This document shows positions 17,793-26,356 of a DNA stretch of 64,000 nt, one piece after another. The translations under genes and the position numbers were made by a program. The DNA is from Mycolicibacterium porcinum (lineage in GTDB: Bacteria > Actinomycetota > Actinomycetes > Mycobacteriales > Mycobacteriaceae): NCBI GenBank assembly GCA_002086835.1, contig MVIG01000026.1, positions 1 through 64,000 on the forward strand, read 5' to 3'. The notes under the pieces were generated by a model. The model made no database searches. It saw only the letters and a program-made list of their open reading frames with translations, and was not told the DNA's origin. The first letter of the stretch is position 1; the number at the start of each line of letters is the position of its first letter.

Positions 17793-18353
17793 GTGACAGA
17801 AGAGCGTGATCGGATCCTCGACATCGTCGTCGAGCTCCTCGAAACCGAGGGCTATGAGGCGGTGCAACTCCGTGAGGTGGCACGCCGGGCGAAGACCTCG
17901 CTGGCGACCATCTACAAGCGCTATTCCACCCGCGACGAGTTGATCCTCACCGCGCTGGATTCGTGGACGGCTGAGCACCGGTATTCGGGCGTGGCCGGCC
18001 AGGTGCGCGAGCCGGGGGAGACGCTCTACGAGGCGCTCATGCGGCTGTTCCGCACGATCTTCGAGCCATGGGAAAAGCACCCCGACATGCTCCGGGCCTT
18101 CTCGCGGGCCAGGGCGGCGCCTGGCGGGGACCGTTTGGAGCGTCGTGGTCTCGACGCGGTGGTTCCCGCGGGGCTGTCGATCCTGGCCGGGGTCGACGAG
18201 GAGTTCGTGCACGACCTCGACACCATCTTGATGAACCTGGTGTTCGGGCTGGTCGGCCGGTTCACCGCAGGCGAGATCGCCATCACCGACATCCTGCCCA
18301 GCCTCGACCGGACCGTCTACTGGCTCACCGCGGGGTACGAGGCGCGGCGCTAG
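17793..18353 (+). CDS. TetR-family regulator of the SDR-CMD-ALDH operon
   Basis: This protein of about 186 residues has an N-terminal TetR helix-turn-helix (VQLREVARRAKTSLATIYKRYS). Its C-terminal domain resembles those of KstR-like and other lipid-responsive TetRs (VFGLVGRFTAGEIAITDILPSL). Either GTG 17793 (VTEERDRIL) or GTG 17781 could be the start; 17793 has the better spacing from an AAGG. It is divergent from the SDR operon, with two palindromes between them, so autoregulation plus control of that operon is likely. Confidence 0.85.
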   Translation: MTEERDRILDIVVELLETEGYEAVQLREVARRAKTSLATIYKRYSTRDELILTALDSWTAEHRYSGVAGQVREPGETLYEALMRLFRTIFEPWEKHPDMLRAFSRARAAPGGDRLERRGLDAVVPAGLSILAGVDEEFVHDLDTILMNLVFGLVGRFTAGEIAITDILPSLDRTVYWLTAGYEARR

Positions 18354-19126
18354 CCGATGTGCGCGTCGATGAACGCCACGATGTCCGCGGCCACCTCGCG
18401 GTGCACATCCTCGTTGAGGATGTCGTGGCGTCGGCCAGGAAACTCCTTGAACTGCAACGGCACTACCTGCTCGGCGTACGCCTTGACGGCGCCGGCCGGG
18501 GCGATCACGTCGGCCGAACCGTGCAGCGCCAACGTGGGCACAGCCAGCTTGGGCAGCTCGGCGCCGAACCGGTCCCAGGCCCGGTCCAGCTCGCGGGTGA
18601 GTGCGGTCCCGTCGGCGTCGACGAAGGCCAGTGGGTCGTTCTCCAACGCGTCCAGGTAGAACGGGTCCGACGAGAGCCAGTTCGGGTCGAGATCCAATTC
18701 GGGGTTCGTGTCGAGCAATTCGGGGATCGGAACCAGCGGAGCGCCCGAGATGATGCCGGCCCGGTACCGATCGGGCGCATCGAGCAGCCGGAACAGGGTC
18801 ACCACCGAGCCGAATGAATGTCCTTGTGCCACCAGCGGTACACCCGGATTCTCGTGCTCGGCGAGGCTCGTCACGGCTTCGGCCAGAGATGAACTGTCCT
18901 CGATCGAGCCGAAGTCGCCCCGGGTGCCCGGGGTCAGGCCGTGCCCGAACTGATCGACGGCCCACAGGTCGATGCCCGCGGCATTGAGCGCGAATCCGTA
19001 GCGGTGGTAGACGCCGGTATGTTCACCGAACCCGTGCAGGAAGACGACGGCCGCGCGGGGTTCCGGTGCGGCCCAGTGCCGGTAGTAGGCCCGCCCGCGT
19101 TCGTGCTCGATGAATGGCATGCCCAT
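18350..19126 (-). CDS. Monoacylglycerol lipase/lysophospholipase-like alpha/beta hydrolase
   Basis: This protein of about 258 residues has the serine-hydrolase fold: HGFGEHTGVYHRYG oxyanion region, nucleophile elbow GHSFGS, Asp in HGSADVIAP and His in GRRHDILNE. This pattern is typical of monoglyceride lipases of the hydrolase_4 family. The start could be ATG 19126 or ATG 19120 (MPFIEHERG). It is convergent with the TetR gene, with stops overlapping by 3 nt. No link to the neighbouring ketone-body genes is evident beyond lipid metabolism in general. Confidence 0.82.
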   Translation of the reverse strand: MGMPFIEHERGRAYYRHWAAPEPRAAVVFLHGFGEHTGVYHRYGFALNAAGIDLWAVDQFGHGLTPGTRGDFGSIEDSSSLAEAVTSLAEHENPGVPLVAQGHSFGSVVTLFRLLDAPDRYRAGIISGAPLVPIPELLDTNPELDLDPNWLSSDPFYLDALENDPLAFVDADGTALTRELDRAWDRFGAELPKLAVPTLALHGSADVIAPAGAVKAYAEQVVPLQFKEFPGRRHDILNEDVHREVAADIVAFIDAHIG

Positions 19127-19135
19127 CACTCTGCA

Positions 19136-20047
19136 TCAGCGGACGCCGAGCAGCACGTCGTGTTGGTCGGCCATCTGGCCCTGAATCGCTTCGACGACAG
19201 CGGCGACCACCGGCCGGCGCAAGGTTTCGGCCCGGGCCACCAACCAGTAACTCAGGCGAACGGTCAACTCTGCGGGCAACACCCGGACCAGATCCTCGTG
19301 CCGGTCGGCCATGAAACACGGCAGCAGTCCCAGCCCGGCCGCCGCGCGGGTGGCCTCGACATGGACGAACACGTTGGTGGAGGTCACCGATTCGCGCATG
19401 GCCGGCGCGAAGCTGCTGGCCATGTCGAGATCGTCGACCTGCAGCATCGAGTCGATGAAGTAGACCAGGGGATACCGGTCCAGGTCCGCGACGTCGTCCG
19501 GGCTGCCGTGTTCGGCGAGGTAGGACCGGGCGCCGTACAGGCCCAGGCAGTAGTCGCCGAGCCGGATCGCCTCCGCCCGTCGAACCTGGGGTGCGCCCAC
19601 CACGATCTCGAGGTCCAGGCTCGACCGCTGCTGGGAGGCGCGCCGGGTGGCGGTCACGATCTCTACCGCCAGGCGCGGATGACGACGTTGCACCTGGGCC
19701 GCCGCGGGTGCGGCGATGTAGGCGCTGAAACCGTCGGTCGCCGAGATCCGCACCACGCCCTCCAGTTGCCGCGTCCCGGTGGCGCCCAGGGTGGATACCG
19801 CCGACTCGACGGCTTCGGCAGCGGCCAGGGCCTCGCGACCGAGGTCGGTCAGTTCCCATCCACCCCCGGCCCGGGTCAGTACCCGGCCCCCGATGGCCTG
19901 CTCGAGCGCGGCGATGCGCCGCGAAATCGTGGTGTGGTTGATTCCGAGTTCATCGGCCGCGGCGGTGTAGCGGCCGGACCGGCCGACGGCCAGCAGGACG
20001 AGCAGATCGTCCGCGCTGGGGCGACCGAGCCGTTGCGCACCGTCCAT
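19136..20047 (-). CDS. LysR-family regulator of the ketone-body cassette
   Basis: This protein of about 303 residues starts MDGAQRLGRPSADDLL. The LysR helix-turn-helix (GRYTAAADELGINHTTISRRIAALE) and a periplasmic-binding-like effector domain are visible. The frame is open further upstream, but the ATG at 20047 is the conserved start and directly abuts a perfect palindrome. It is divergent from the MFS-dehydrogenase-synthetase genes and should activate them in response to a ketone body or similar acid. Confidence 0.85.
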   Translation of the reverse strand: MDGAQRLGRPSADDLLVLLAVGRSGRYTAAADELGINHTTISRRIAALEQAIGGRVLTRAGGGWELTDLGREALAAAEAVESAVSTLGATGTRQLEGVVRISATDGFSAYIAAPAAAQVQRRHPRLAVEIVTATRRASQQRSSLDLEIVVGAPQVRRAEAIRLGDYCLGLYGARSYLAEHGSPDDVADLDRYPLVYFIDSMLQVDDLDMASSFAPAMRESVTSTNVFVHVEATRAAAGLGLLPCFMADRHEDLVRVLPAELTVRLSYWLVARAETLRRPVVAAVVEAIQGQMADQHDVLLGVR

Positions 20048-20065
20048 GTCTGCATTTTTGCAGAC
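20048..20065. promoter_or_regulatory. LysR operator-like palindrome
   Basis: GTCTGCA-TTTT-TGCAGAC is a perfect inverted repeat ending one base before the LysR ATG and 99 nt upstream of the MFS start. It contains the T-N11-A arrangement of LysR sites. Binding here would block lysR translation or transcription start and could activate the divergent operon. Confidence 0.7.
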
Positions 20066-20164
20066 TATTCGTGCGGTTTTACCCATTGCGGCGGGTTCGG
20101 CGTGCATGAATACTCACGAAGGATTGTGGTCCGGGTCATATCAAGCCGAGAAGGAGAGCCGCGG

Positions 20165-21493
20165 ATGAGCGTGCCCAACACGACGGGCCTGCGCCGCGTC
20201 GTCGCCGCCTCGATGGCAGGCACGGTGGTCGAGTGGTACGAGTTCTTCCTCTACGGAACCGCCGCCACCCTGGTGTTCAACAAGTTGTTCTTCCCTGCCG
20301 GCGGCAATGATCTCGACGCCATCATGGCGGCCTTCGGCACCTACGCCATCGGGTTCCTGGCCCGTCCGCTCGGCGGCATCGTGTTCGGCCACTACGGCGA
20401 CAAGTTCGGCCGCAAGAAGCTGCTGCAGTTCAGCCTGATCCTCGTGGGCCTGGCCACCTTCCTGATGGGCTGCCTGCCGACCTTCGGCCAGATCGGTTAC
20501 CTGGCCCCCATCCTGCTGGTGGTCCTGCGTTTCGTGCAGGGCTTCGCCGTTGGCGGTGAGTGGGGTGGCGCGGTGCTGCTGGTGGCCGAGCACAGCCCGA
20601 ACCAGTCGCGTGGTTTCTGGGCCAGCTGGCCGCAGGCCGGCGTCCCGGTGGGCAACATGCTGGCCACCGTGGTCCTGCTGGTGCTCAACGGACTGCTCAG
20701 TGCCGATGCGTTTCTGTCCTGGGGATGGCGCGTGGCGTTCTGGCTGTCAGCCGTGGTGGTGCTGATCGGTTACTACATCCGCACCAAGGTCACCGACGCG
20801 CCGATTTTCGTTGCGGCCCAACAGGAGGCCGAGCAGATCAAGGCCAGCTCGTTCAGTGCGATCGAGGTGCTCAAGCGCTACCCGCGCGGAGTCTTCACCG
20901 CGATGGGTCTGCGATTCGGCGAGAACATCATGTACTACCTCGTGGTCACGTTCTCGATCACCTATCTCAAGGAGCACGTGCACTCCGACACCAGCGACAT
21001 CCTGTGGTGGCTGCTCATCGCACACACCGTGCACCTCGTCGCCATCCCGACGGTCGGGGCATTGTCGGACCGCTATGGCCGCCGCCCCGTGTACTTCCTC
21101 GGTGCCGTCGGCGCAGCCGCCTGGGGCTTCTTCGCCTATCCGATGATGGACAGCGGCCAGTACCTGCCGGTGATCGGGGCCATCTCGCTGGGTCTGGTGA
21201 TCCACGCGCTGATGTACGCGCCGCAGCCCGCGCTGATGTCCGAGATGTTCCCGACCCGGATGCGCTATTCCGGTGTCTCCCTTGGCTATCAGGTCACCTC
21301 GATCGCCGCCGGGTCGTTGGCTCCGATCATCGCGGTGTGGTTGTTGAAGACCTACGCCTCCTCGGTGCCGATCGCGGTATACCTGGCGCTGGCGGCGTTG
21401 GTGACACTGATCGCGCTGGCATTCACCCGCGAGACCAAGGGTGTGGACCTGGCCGAGATCGACGCCGCCGACCTGCAACGGGCGACGGCATGA
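20165..21493 (+). CDS. MFS metabolite:H+ symporter (MHS family)
   Basis: This 442-residue permease with 12 predicted membrane segments belongs to the metabolite:H+ symporter branch (ShiA/KgtP/ProP-like). The N-terminal signature MAGTVVEWYEFFLYGTAA and the loop motif GHYGDKFGRKK are present. The ATG at 20165 follows a strong GAGAAGGAG. It is coupled to the 3-hydroxybutyrate dehydrogenase-like gene by an ATGA overlap, so 3-hydroxybutyrate or acetoacetate uptake is the likely role. Confidence 0.88.
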   Translation: MSVPNTTGLRRVVAASMAGTVVEWYEFFLYGTAATLVFNKLFFPAGGNDLDAIMAAFGTYAIGFLARPLGGIVFGHYGDKFGRKKLLQFSLILVGLATFLMGCLPTFGQIGYLAPILLVVLRFVQGFAVGGEWGGAVLLVAEHSPNQSRGFWASWPQAGVPVGNMLATVVLLVLNGLLSADAFLSWGWRVAFWLSAVVVLIGYYIRTKVTDAPIFVAAQQEAEQIKASSFSAIEVLKRYPRGVFTAMGLRFGENIMYYLVVTFSITYLKEHVHSDTSDILWWLLIAHTVHLVAIPTVGALSDRYGRRPVYFLGAVGAAAWGFFAYPMMDSGQYLPVIGAISLGLVIHALMYAPQPALMSEMFPTRMRYSGVSLGYQVTSIAAGSLAPIIAVWLLKTYASSVPIAVYLALAALVTLIALAFTRETKGVDLAEIDAADLQRATA

Positions 21494-22236
21494 GCGATCT
21501 GACCGGCCGTACCGCCCTCGTCACCGGTGCCGCCGGCGGGATCGGGGCGGCCTGCGCCCGTGAGCTCGCGTCCCGTGGGGCGGTGGTCACCGTGGCCGAC
21601 ATCGACGGATCAGCCGCGGCTTCCGTCGCCGATGAGATCGGCGGAAAGCCCTGGGCGGTAGACCTTCTCGATGTGTCGGCGTTGGAGACGTTGCAGCTGG
21701 ACTGCGACATCCTGGTGAACAACGCCGGGGTGCAGAGCATTCACCCGATCCAGGATTTCCCGCCCGATCGGTTCCGGATGCTGCTGGCGCTGATGGTCGA
21801 GGTGCCGTTCCTGCTGATCCGCGCCGCCCTGCCGCACATGTACGCGCAGGGATTCGGCCGCGTCATCAACATCTCGTCGGTGCACGGCCTGCGGGCCTCG
21901 GAGTTCAAATCCGGCTACGTCACCGCCAAGCACGGACTGGAAGGGCTGTCGAAGGTGACCGCGTTGGAGGGCGGACCGCATGGGGTGACCAGCAACTGCG
22001 TCAACCCCGGCTATGTCAGTACTCCGTTGGTCACCAAGCAGATCGCCGATCAGGCCCGTATCCACGGCATCCCCGAGCAGGACGTGCTGACCGAGGTGCT
22101 GTTGAAGGAGAGCGCCGTCAAGCAACTGGTGGAACCGGAAGAGGTCGGCGCGTTGGTAGGTTGGCTGGCGTCGCCGAGTGCCCGGATGGTGACCGGCGCG
22201 TCGTACACGATGGATGGTGGGTGGAGCGCACGATGA
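21490..22236 (+). CDS. 3-hydroxybutyrate dehydrogenase-like SDR
   Basis: This 248-residue classical SDR has GAAGGIG, NNAGVQSIHPI and the catalytic YVTAKHG. The segments VNNAGVQ, GRVINISSVHGL and NPGYVSTPLV are typical of D-3-hydroxybutyrate dehydrogenases. It lies between an organic-acid transporter and an acetoacetyl-CoA synthetase, which supports oxidation of 3-hydroxybutyrate to acetoacetate. The start overlaps the MFS stop (ATGA). Confidence 0.88.
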   Translation: MSDLTGRTALVTGAAGGIGAACARELASRGAVVTVADIDGSAAASVADEIGGKPWAVDLLDVSALETLQLDCDILVNNAGVQSIHPIQDFPPDRFRMLLALMVEVPFLLIRAALPHMYAQGFGRVINISSVHGLRASEFKSGYVTAKHGLEGLSKVTALEGGPHGVTSNCVNPGYVSTPLVTKQIADQARIHGIPEQDVLTEVLLKESAVKQLVEPEEVGALVGWLASPSARMVTGASYTMDGGWSAR

Positions 22237-22261
22237 CCAGCGCGCACGCGAGGAGCACAGA

Positions 22262-24199
22262 ATGACCGCAGAAGCTCAGTGGGAGCCGACGCCCGAGCGC
22301 ATCGAGGCTGCCAGGGTCACCGACTTCGCCCGGTTCGTCGAGTCCCGCCTCGGCGTCAGTGCACCGGATTATCAGAGCCTGTGGCAGTGGTCGGTCGACG
22401 AGCCGGCGGCGTTCTGGGGCGCGGTGTGGGACTACTTCGGCCTGGGGGAGCGGCCGGATCAGGTACTTGTCGGCGACACCATGCCCGGCGTGCAGTGGTT
22501 CCCCGGCGCCCGGCTGAACTATGTCGACCAGGTGGTCCGGCAGGCCCGCACCGATCGGCCGGCCATCCTCACCGTCGCAGAGGGCGGCGCGGTCACCGAG
22601 CTGTCCTGGTCCGAATTACTGCGCCGCACCGGAGCTTTCGCGCATACTCTGCGATCTCTCGGTGTGCAGCCAGGAGACCGGGTGGTCGGCTACCTGCCCA
22701 ACATCGCCGAGGCCATCATCGCGTTCCTGGCGACCGCGAGCATCGGCGCGATCTGGAGTGCCTGCGGCCAGGACTACACCGCCAAGGCGGCCCTGGACCG
22801 GCTCGGTCAGCTGGAGCCGACGGTGCTGGTGACCGCCGACGGCTACCAGTTCGGGGGCAAATCTCACGACAAGGGTGCCGACATCGCCGCGGTGCGCGAC
22901 GGCCTGCCGACCTTGAAGGCCTCGGTGCTGGTGTCGCGACTCGGAGCGGCCCGCGAGGATTGGCTGGACTGGGAGTCCGCGACTGCGGGCCGGGCCGAAT
23001 TGACCACGACGCCGGTCGATTTCGCTCACCCGCTGTGGGTGCTGTACTCGTCGGGCACCACCGGCCTGCCCAAGGGCATCATGCACGGCCACGGCGGGGT
23101 GCTGCTCGAACACCTCAAGGCGGTGGCGCTGCAGTCCGACATCGGTCCTGACGACACGTTCTTCTGGTACACCAGCCCGAGCTGGATGATGTGGAACTTC
23201 CAGGTGGCCGGACTGCTGGTCGGCGCCACCATCGTCTGCTATGAGGGCAGTCCCACCTACCCGACGGCCGACGCGCTGTGGCACATCGCGGCGACCGTCC
23301 ACGCGACGGTTTTGGGCACCAGCCCCGGTTATGTGCTGGCCTGCGCCAAGGCCGGCGCGGTACCCCGCAAGGAACATGATCTGTCAGCGCTCAAAACCGT
23401 GGGGATCACCGGGTCGTCGCTGCCGTCGTCGTCGGCGTTGTGGTTGCGCGACAACGTCGGTGAGCAGGTCCAAGTCTCTTCCTTGAGCGGCGGCACCGAT
23501 GTGGTCTCGGCGTTCATCGGCGGCGCGCCGACCGTGCCGGTGTGGCCGGGCGAGTTGTCGACCCGCTATCTCGGGGCTGCCGTGGATGCCTGGGACGAGT
23601 CGGGCAGGCCCGTGCGCGGCGAGGTCGGAGAGCTGGTGATCACCAAGCCGCTGCCCTCGATGCCCATCGCATTCTGGAACGACCCCGACGGGTCCCGTTA
23701 CCGCGCCGCCTATTTCGAGATGTTCCCCGGCGTGTGGCGCCACGGTGACTGGATCACCGTCACCGATCACGACAGCATCGTCGTGCACGGCCGGTCGGAC
23801 TCAACCCTGAACCGCAACGGCATCCGCATGGGCAGCGCCGACATCTACCAGTCGGTGGAGCGGTTGCCCGAGGTCGCCGAGGCCCTGGTGATCGGGGCCG
23901 AGCAGCCCGACGGCGGGTACTGGATGCCGCTGTTCGTGGTCCTGGCCGATGGCGTCGAGCTCACGGAACCGGTGCGGGACAAGATCATTCAGACTATCCG
24001 CACCGAGGTGTCGCCCCGGCACGTGCCCGACGACATCCTGGTCGCCCCCGGCATCCCGCACACCCGCACGGGCAAGAAGCTCGAGGTCCCGATCAAGAAG
24101 CTATTCCAGGGCGCGGACGCGGCCAAGGTCGTCGAGCGCAGCGCCGTGGACAACCCGGACCTGTTGGACTGGTACGCGGGACAGCGTCCAAAGGGCTGA
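22262..24199 (+). CDS. Acetoacetyl-CoA synthetase
   Basis: This 645-residue adenylate-forming enzyme has the ATP-binding P-loop-like motif YSSGTTGLPKG. The N-terminal ACS domain and C-terminal lysine region (HTRTGKKLEVPIKK) fit acetoacetate-CoA ligases, whose usual length is 640-660. The ATG at 22262 has AGGAG 10 nt upstream and is 25 nt after the dehydrogenase stop. It would convert acetoacetate from the preceding dehydrogenase to acetoacetyl-CoA, completing a transport-oxidation-activation cassette. Confidence 0.92.
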   Translation: MTAEAQWEPTPERIEAARVTDFARFVESRLGVSAPDYQSLWQWSVDEPAAFWGAVWDYFGLGERPDQVLVGDTMPGVQWFPGARLNYVDQVVRQARTDRPAILTVAEGGAVTELSWSELLRRTGAFAHTLRSLGVQPGDRVVGYLPNIAEAIIAFLATASIGAIWSACGQDYTAKAALDRLGQLEPTVLVTADGYQFGGKSHDKGADIAAVRDGLPTLKASVLVSRLGAAREDWLDWESATAGRAELTTTPVDFAHPLWVLYSSGTTGLPKGIMHGHGGVLLEHLKAVALQSDIGPDDTFFWYTSPSWMMWNFQVAGLLVGATIVCYEGSPTYPTADALWHIAATVHATVLGTSPGYVLACAKAGAVPRKEHDLSALKTVGITGSSLPSSSALWLRDNVGEQVQVSSLSGGTDVVSAFIGGAPTVPVWPGELSTRYLGAAVDAWDESGRPVRGEVGELVITKPLPSMPIAFWNDPDGSRYRAAYFEMFPGVWRHGDWITVTDHDSIVVHGRSDSTLNRNGIRMGSADIYQSVERLPEVAEALVIGAEQPDGGYWMPLFVVLADGVELTEPVRDKIIQTIRTEVSPRHVPDDILVAPGIPHTRTGKKLEVPIKKLFQGADAAKVVERSAVDNPDLLDWYAGQRPKG

Positions 24200-24202
24200 C
24201 TC

Positions 24203-24247
24203 TGCGTTCAGGGCGTGAAAGTGCGAGTGGACAACGCCCTGACCGCA
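24203..24247. terminator. Bidirectional stem-loop between convergent genes
   Basis: TCAGGGCGT (24208-24216) pairs with ACGCCCTGA (24234-24242), flanked by TGCG/CGCA. It lies between the acetoacetyl-CoA synthetase and aspB stops. Its left arm and the following GTGAAA closely resemble the stem-loop at 52042-52087. Confidence 0.6.
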
Positions 24248-24255
24248 TAATCGAT

Positions 24256-25407
24256 CTACTCCAACCAAGAACCGATGCGGCGCAACGCCTCTTCGATGTC
24301 GCTGGTCGGCCCCGCGAAGGACAGCCGAACGTAGGAGCCGCCCCGCACGGTGTCGAAGTCGATACCGGGCGCGATGGCGACACCGGTCTCCGCCAACAGC
24401 TTTGAACACCAGGCCAGAGAGTCGTCGGTGTGATCGCTGACATCGGCGTACACGTAGAACGCGCCGTCGGTCGGGGCCAGCCGGTCGATGCCGATGCCGC
24501 GCAGCCCGTCGAGCAGCAGCCTGCGATTGTCCCCGTAATGCGACAGCAGGCCTTCGGCTTCGGCCAATGACTCCGGCGTGAACGCCGCCACCGCGGCGTG
24601 CTGAGCCAGCGCGGGCGGGCAGATGGTGAAGTTTCCGGTGAGCCGGTCGACCGCCCGCTGCAGTTGGGTGGGCACCAGGAGCCAGCCCAGCCGCCAGCCG
24701 GTCATCGCGAAGTACTTCGAGAAGCTGTTGACCACCACGGCATTCCGCGAGGTCTCCCAGGCGCAGCTGGTCTCGGGGGCGCCCGGGTAGACCAGGCCGT
24801 GGTAGACCTCGTCGCTGATCAGCCGCACGCCCGTCGCGTCACACCAGCGAGCGATCGCGGCCAGCTCGGCGGGCGGGATGACGGTGCCGGTGGGGTTTGC
24901 GGGGCTGGCGACGATCACGCCGGCCACCGGGGGATCGAGTGCCTCGAGCATCGCCACCGTCGGCTGGAACCGGGTCTCGGGGCCGCACGGGATCTCGACC
25001 ACCTCACAACCGAGCGCGGTGAGGATGTTGCGGTAACACGGGTAGCCGGGGCTGGCGATCGCCACCCGGTCGCCGACGTCGAAGCAGGCGAGGAACGTCA
25101 GCAGGAACCCGCCCGAGGATCCGGTGGTGAGCACCACCTCGTCCACGCTGACGTCGACGCCGTACTTGCGGTACGACGTGGCGATCTCGGCGCGCAGCTC
25201 GGGGAGTCCGAGGGCGACGGTGTAGCCGAGCGAGCCCTGATTCAGGGCAGCGACGGCAGCCTCGCGTACTGCCGTCGGTGCCCCGGCGCTGGGTTGGCCG
25301 GCGGACAGGTTGACCAGGTCGCCGTGCGAGCGCTGGCGTTCGTCGGCGGCCAGCCACACGTCCATGACGTGGAACGGCGGGATCCCTGCTCTGAGCGAGA
25401 CGTCCAT
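24256..25407 (-). CDS. aspB: AspB, class I/II pyridoxal-phosphate aminotransferase
   Basis: This 383-residue fold-type I aminotransferase has the PLP lysine in NSFSKYFAMTGWRLGW and the substrate carboxylate Arg region SYVRLSFAG. It is orthologous by position to Rv3565. The ATG at 25407 lies 10 nt after the fadE33 stop, so it is the last gene of the fadD3-fadE31-32-33 operon, as in M. tuberculosis. Its amino-acid substrate and its role in steroid catabolism are unknown. Confidence 0.88.
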   Translation of the reverse strand: MDVSLRAGIPPFHVMDVWLAADERQRSHGDLVNLSAGQPSAGAPTAVREAAVAALNQGSLGYTVALGLPELRAEIATSYRKYGVDVSVDEVVLTTGSSGGFLLTFLACFDVGDRVAIASPGYPCYRNILTALGCEVVEIPCGPETRFQPTVAMLEALDPPVAGVIVASPANPTGTVIPPAELAAIARWCDATGVRLISDEVYHGLVYPGAPETSCAWETSRNAVVVNSFSKYFAMTGWRLGWLLVPTQLQRAVDRLTGNFTICPPALAQHAAVAAFTPESLAEAEGLLSHYGDNRRLLLDGLRGIGIDRLAPTDGAFYVYADVSDHTDDSLAWCSKLLAETGVAIAPGIDFDTVRGGSYVRLSFAGPTSDIEEALRRIGSWLE

Positions 25408-25417
25408 CGGAGCCAGG

Positions 25418-26356
25418 CTAGAACACTTCCGCTTCGAGCCGGCGCAGATGCTCACGTGGCGGACCCAGCAGCTGGGCACTGCCGTGGGCCCGCTTGAAGT
25501 ACAGCTGGATGTCGCTCTCCCAGGTGATGGCGATGCCGCCGTGCAGCTGGATGGCCTCGGCGCTCACCGCGGACAGCGCCTCGCTGGCGAAGTAGCGGGC
25601 CAGCGAGGCGGTTGTGGGCGACGGGGCGGCGATGGCGTCGTTGACCACGGCTCGCGCCGAGGACACCTTGACGTACAGGTCGGCCATCCGGTGCTTGAGC
25701 GCCTGGAAGCTGCCGATCGCGCGGCCGAACTGCACCCGGTCCTTGGTGTAGGCGACGGTGAGGTCCAGGCAGCGTGACGCGGCGCCGATCTGTTCGGCAG
25801 CCAGCAGCAGGGCCGCGGTGTCGGCCAGGCCGGGGTCCGAGCCCAGGGTGACGGTGTCACCGGGGATCACCGCGGACAGCCGGCGGGTCAGATCCATGGT
25901 GGATTTGGGGGTGGCGGTGAACGTGGTCCAGCGGGTCAGGTTCTCCCCGTCGGTACCGATGACGATGTCGGCGACGTCACCGTTGATCACGTAGTCGGCG
26001 TCGAAGGCGACGGTGCCGATGGACGCGCCCTCAACAAGCCCAGCAAGGCCTTCCTCGTCCGCGCCGACCGCCAGCAGGGCGAGCTCAGCCAGAGTGGTGC
26101 CCAGCAGCGGGGTCGGCACCAGGGCCTTGCCGAGCTCTTCGAGAACCACTGCGGCATCGGCGAGTTCGCCGCCGGCTCCGCCGAGTTCCTCCGGAACCAC
26201 CAGGGCGGCCGCGCCGACCTGCTCGCACAGCAGGGTCCAGAGCTTCTCGTCATAGCCGCGTTCGGATTCCATCGCCGTGCGTACGGCCTCGGGCGAGGCG
26301 TGCTTGTCAACCAGTGCGGCGACGGTTTCGCGCAGCAGTTGCCGTTCTTCACTCAC
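25418..26356 (-). CDS. fadE33: FadE33, acyl-CoA dehydrogenase subunit
   Basis: This 312-residue half-length acyl-CoA dehydrogenase belongs to the alpha2beta2 steroid type. The C-terminal segment EAIQLHGGIAITWESDIQLYFKRA and the AYTKDRVQFGRAIGSFQALKHR flavin-contact region are conserved. FadE31-33 are linked to dehydrogenation of the ring-opened C/D-ring acid MOODA-CoA late in HIP degradation. It starts at GTG 26356, overlapping the fadE32 stop as GTGA. Confidence 0.9.
   Translation of the reverse strand: MSEERQLLRETVAALVDKHASPEAVRTAMESERGYDEKLWTLLCEQVGAAALVVPEELGGAGGELADAAVVLEELGKALVPTPLLGTTLAELALLAVGADEEGLAGLVEGASIGTVAFDADYVINGDVADIVIGTDGENLTRWTTFTATPKSTMDLTRRLSAVIPGDTVTLGSDPGLADTAALLLAAEQIGAASRCLDLTVAYTKDRVQFGRAIGSFQALKHRMADLYVKVSSARAVVNDAIAAPSPTTASLARYFASEALSAVSAEAIQLHGGIAITWESDIQLYFKRAHGSAQLLGPPREHLRRLEAEVF

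Noticed and set aside
18941..20164. Long N-terminal extension of the MFS transporter frame
   Set aside because: The extension is antisense to the lipase and LysR genes and is His/Arg/Gly-rich like other antisense frames; the MFS family start with a strong Shine-Dalgarno is at 20165.
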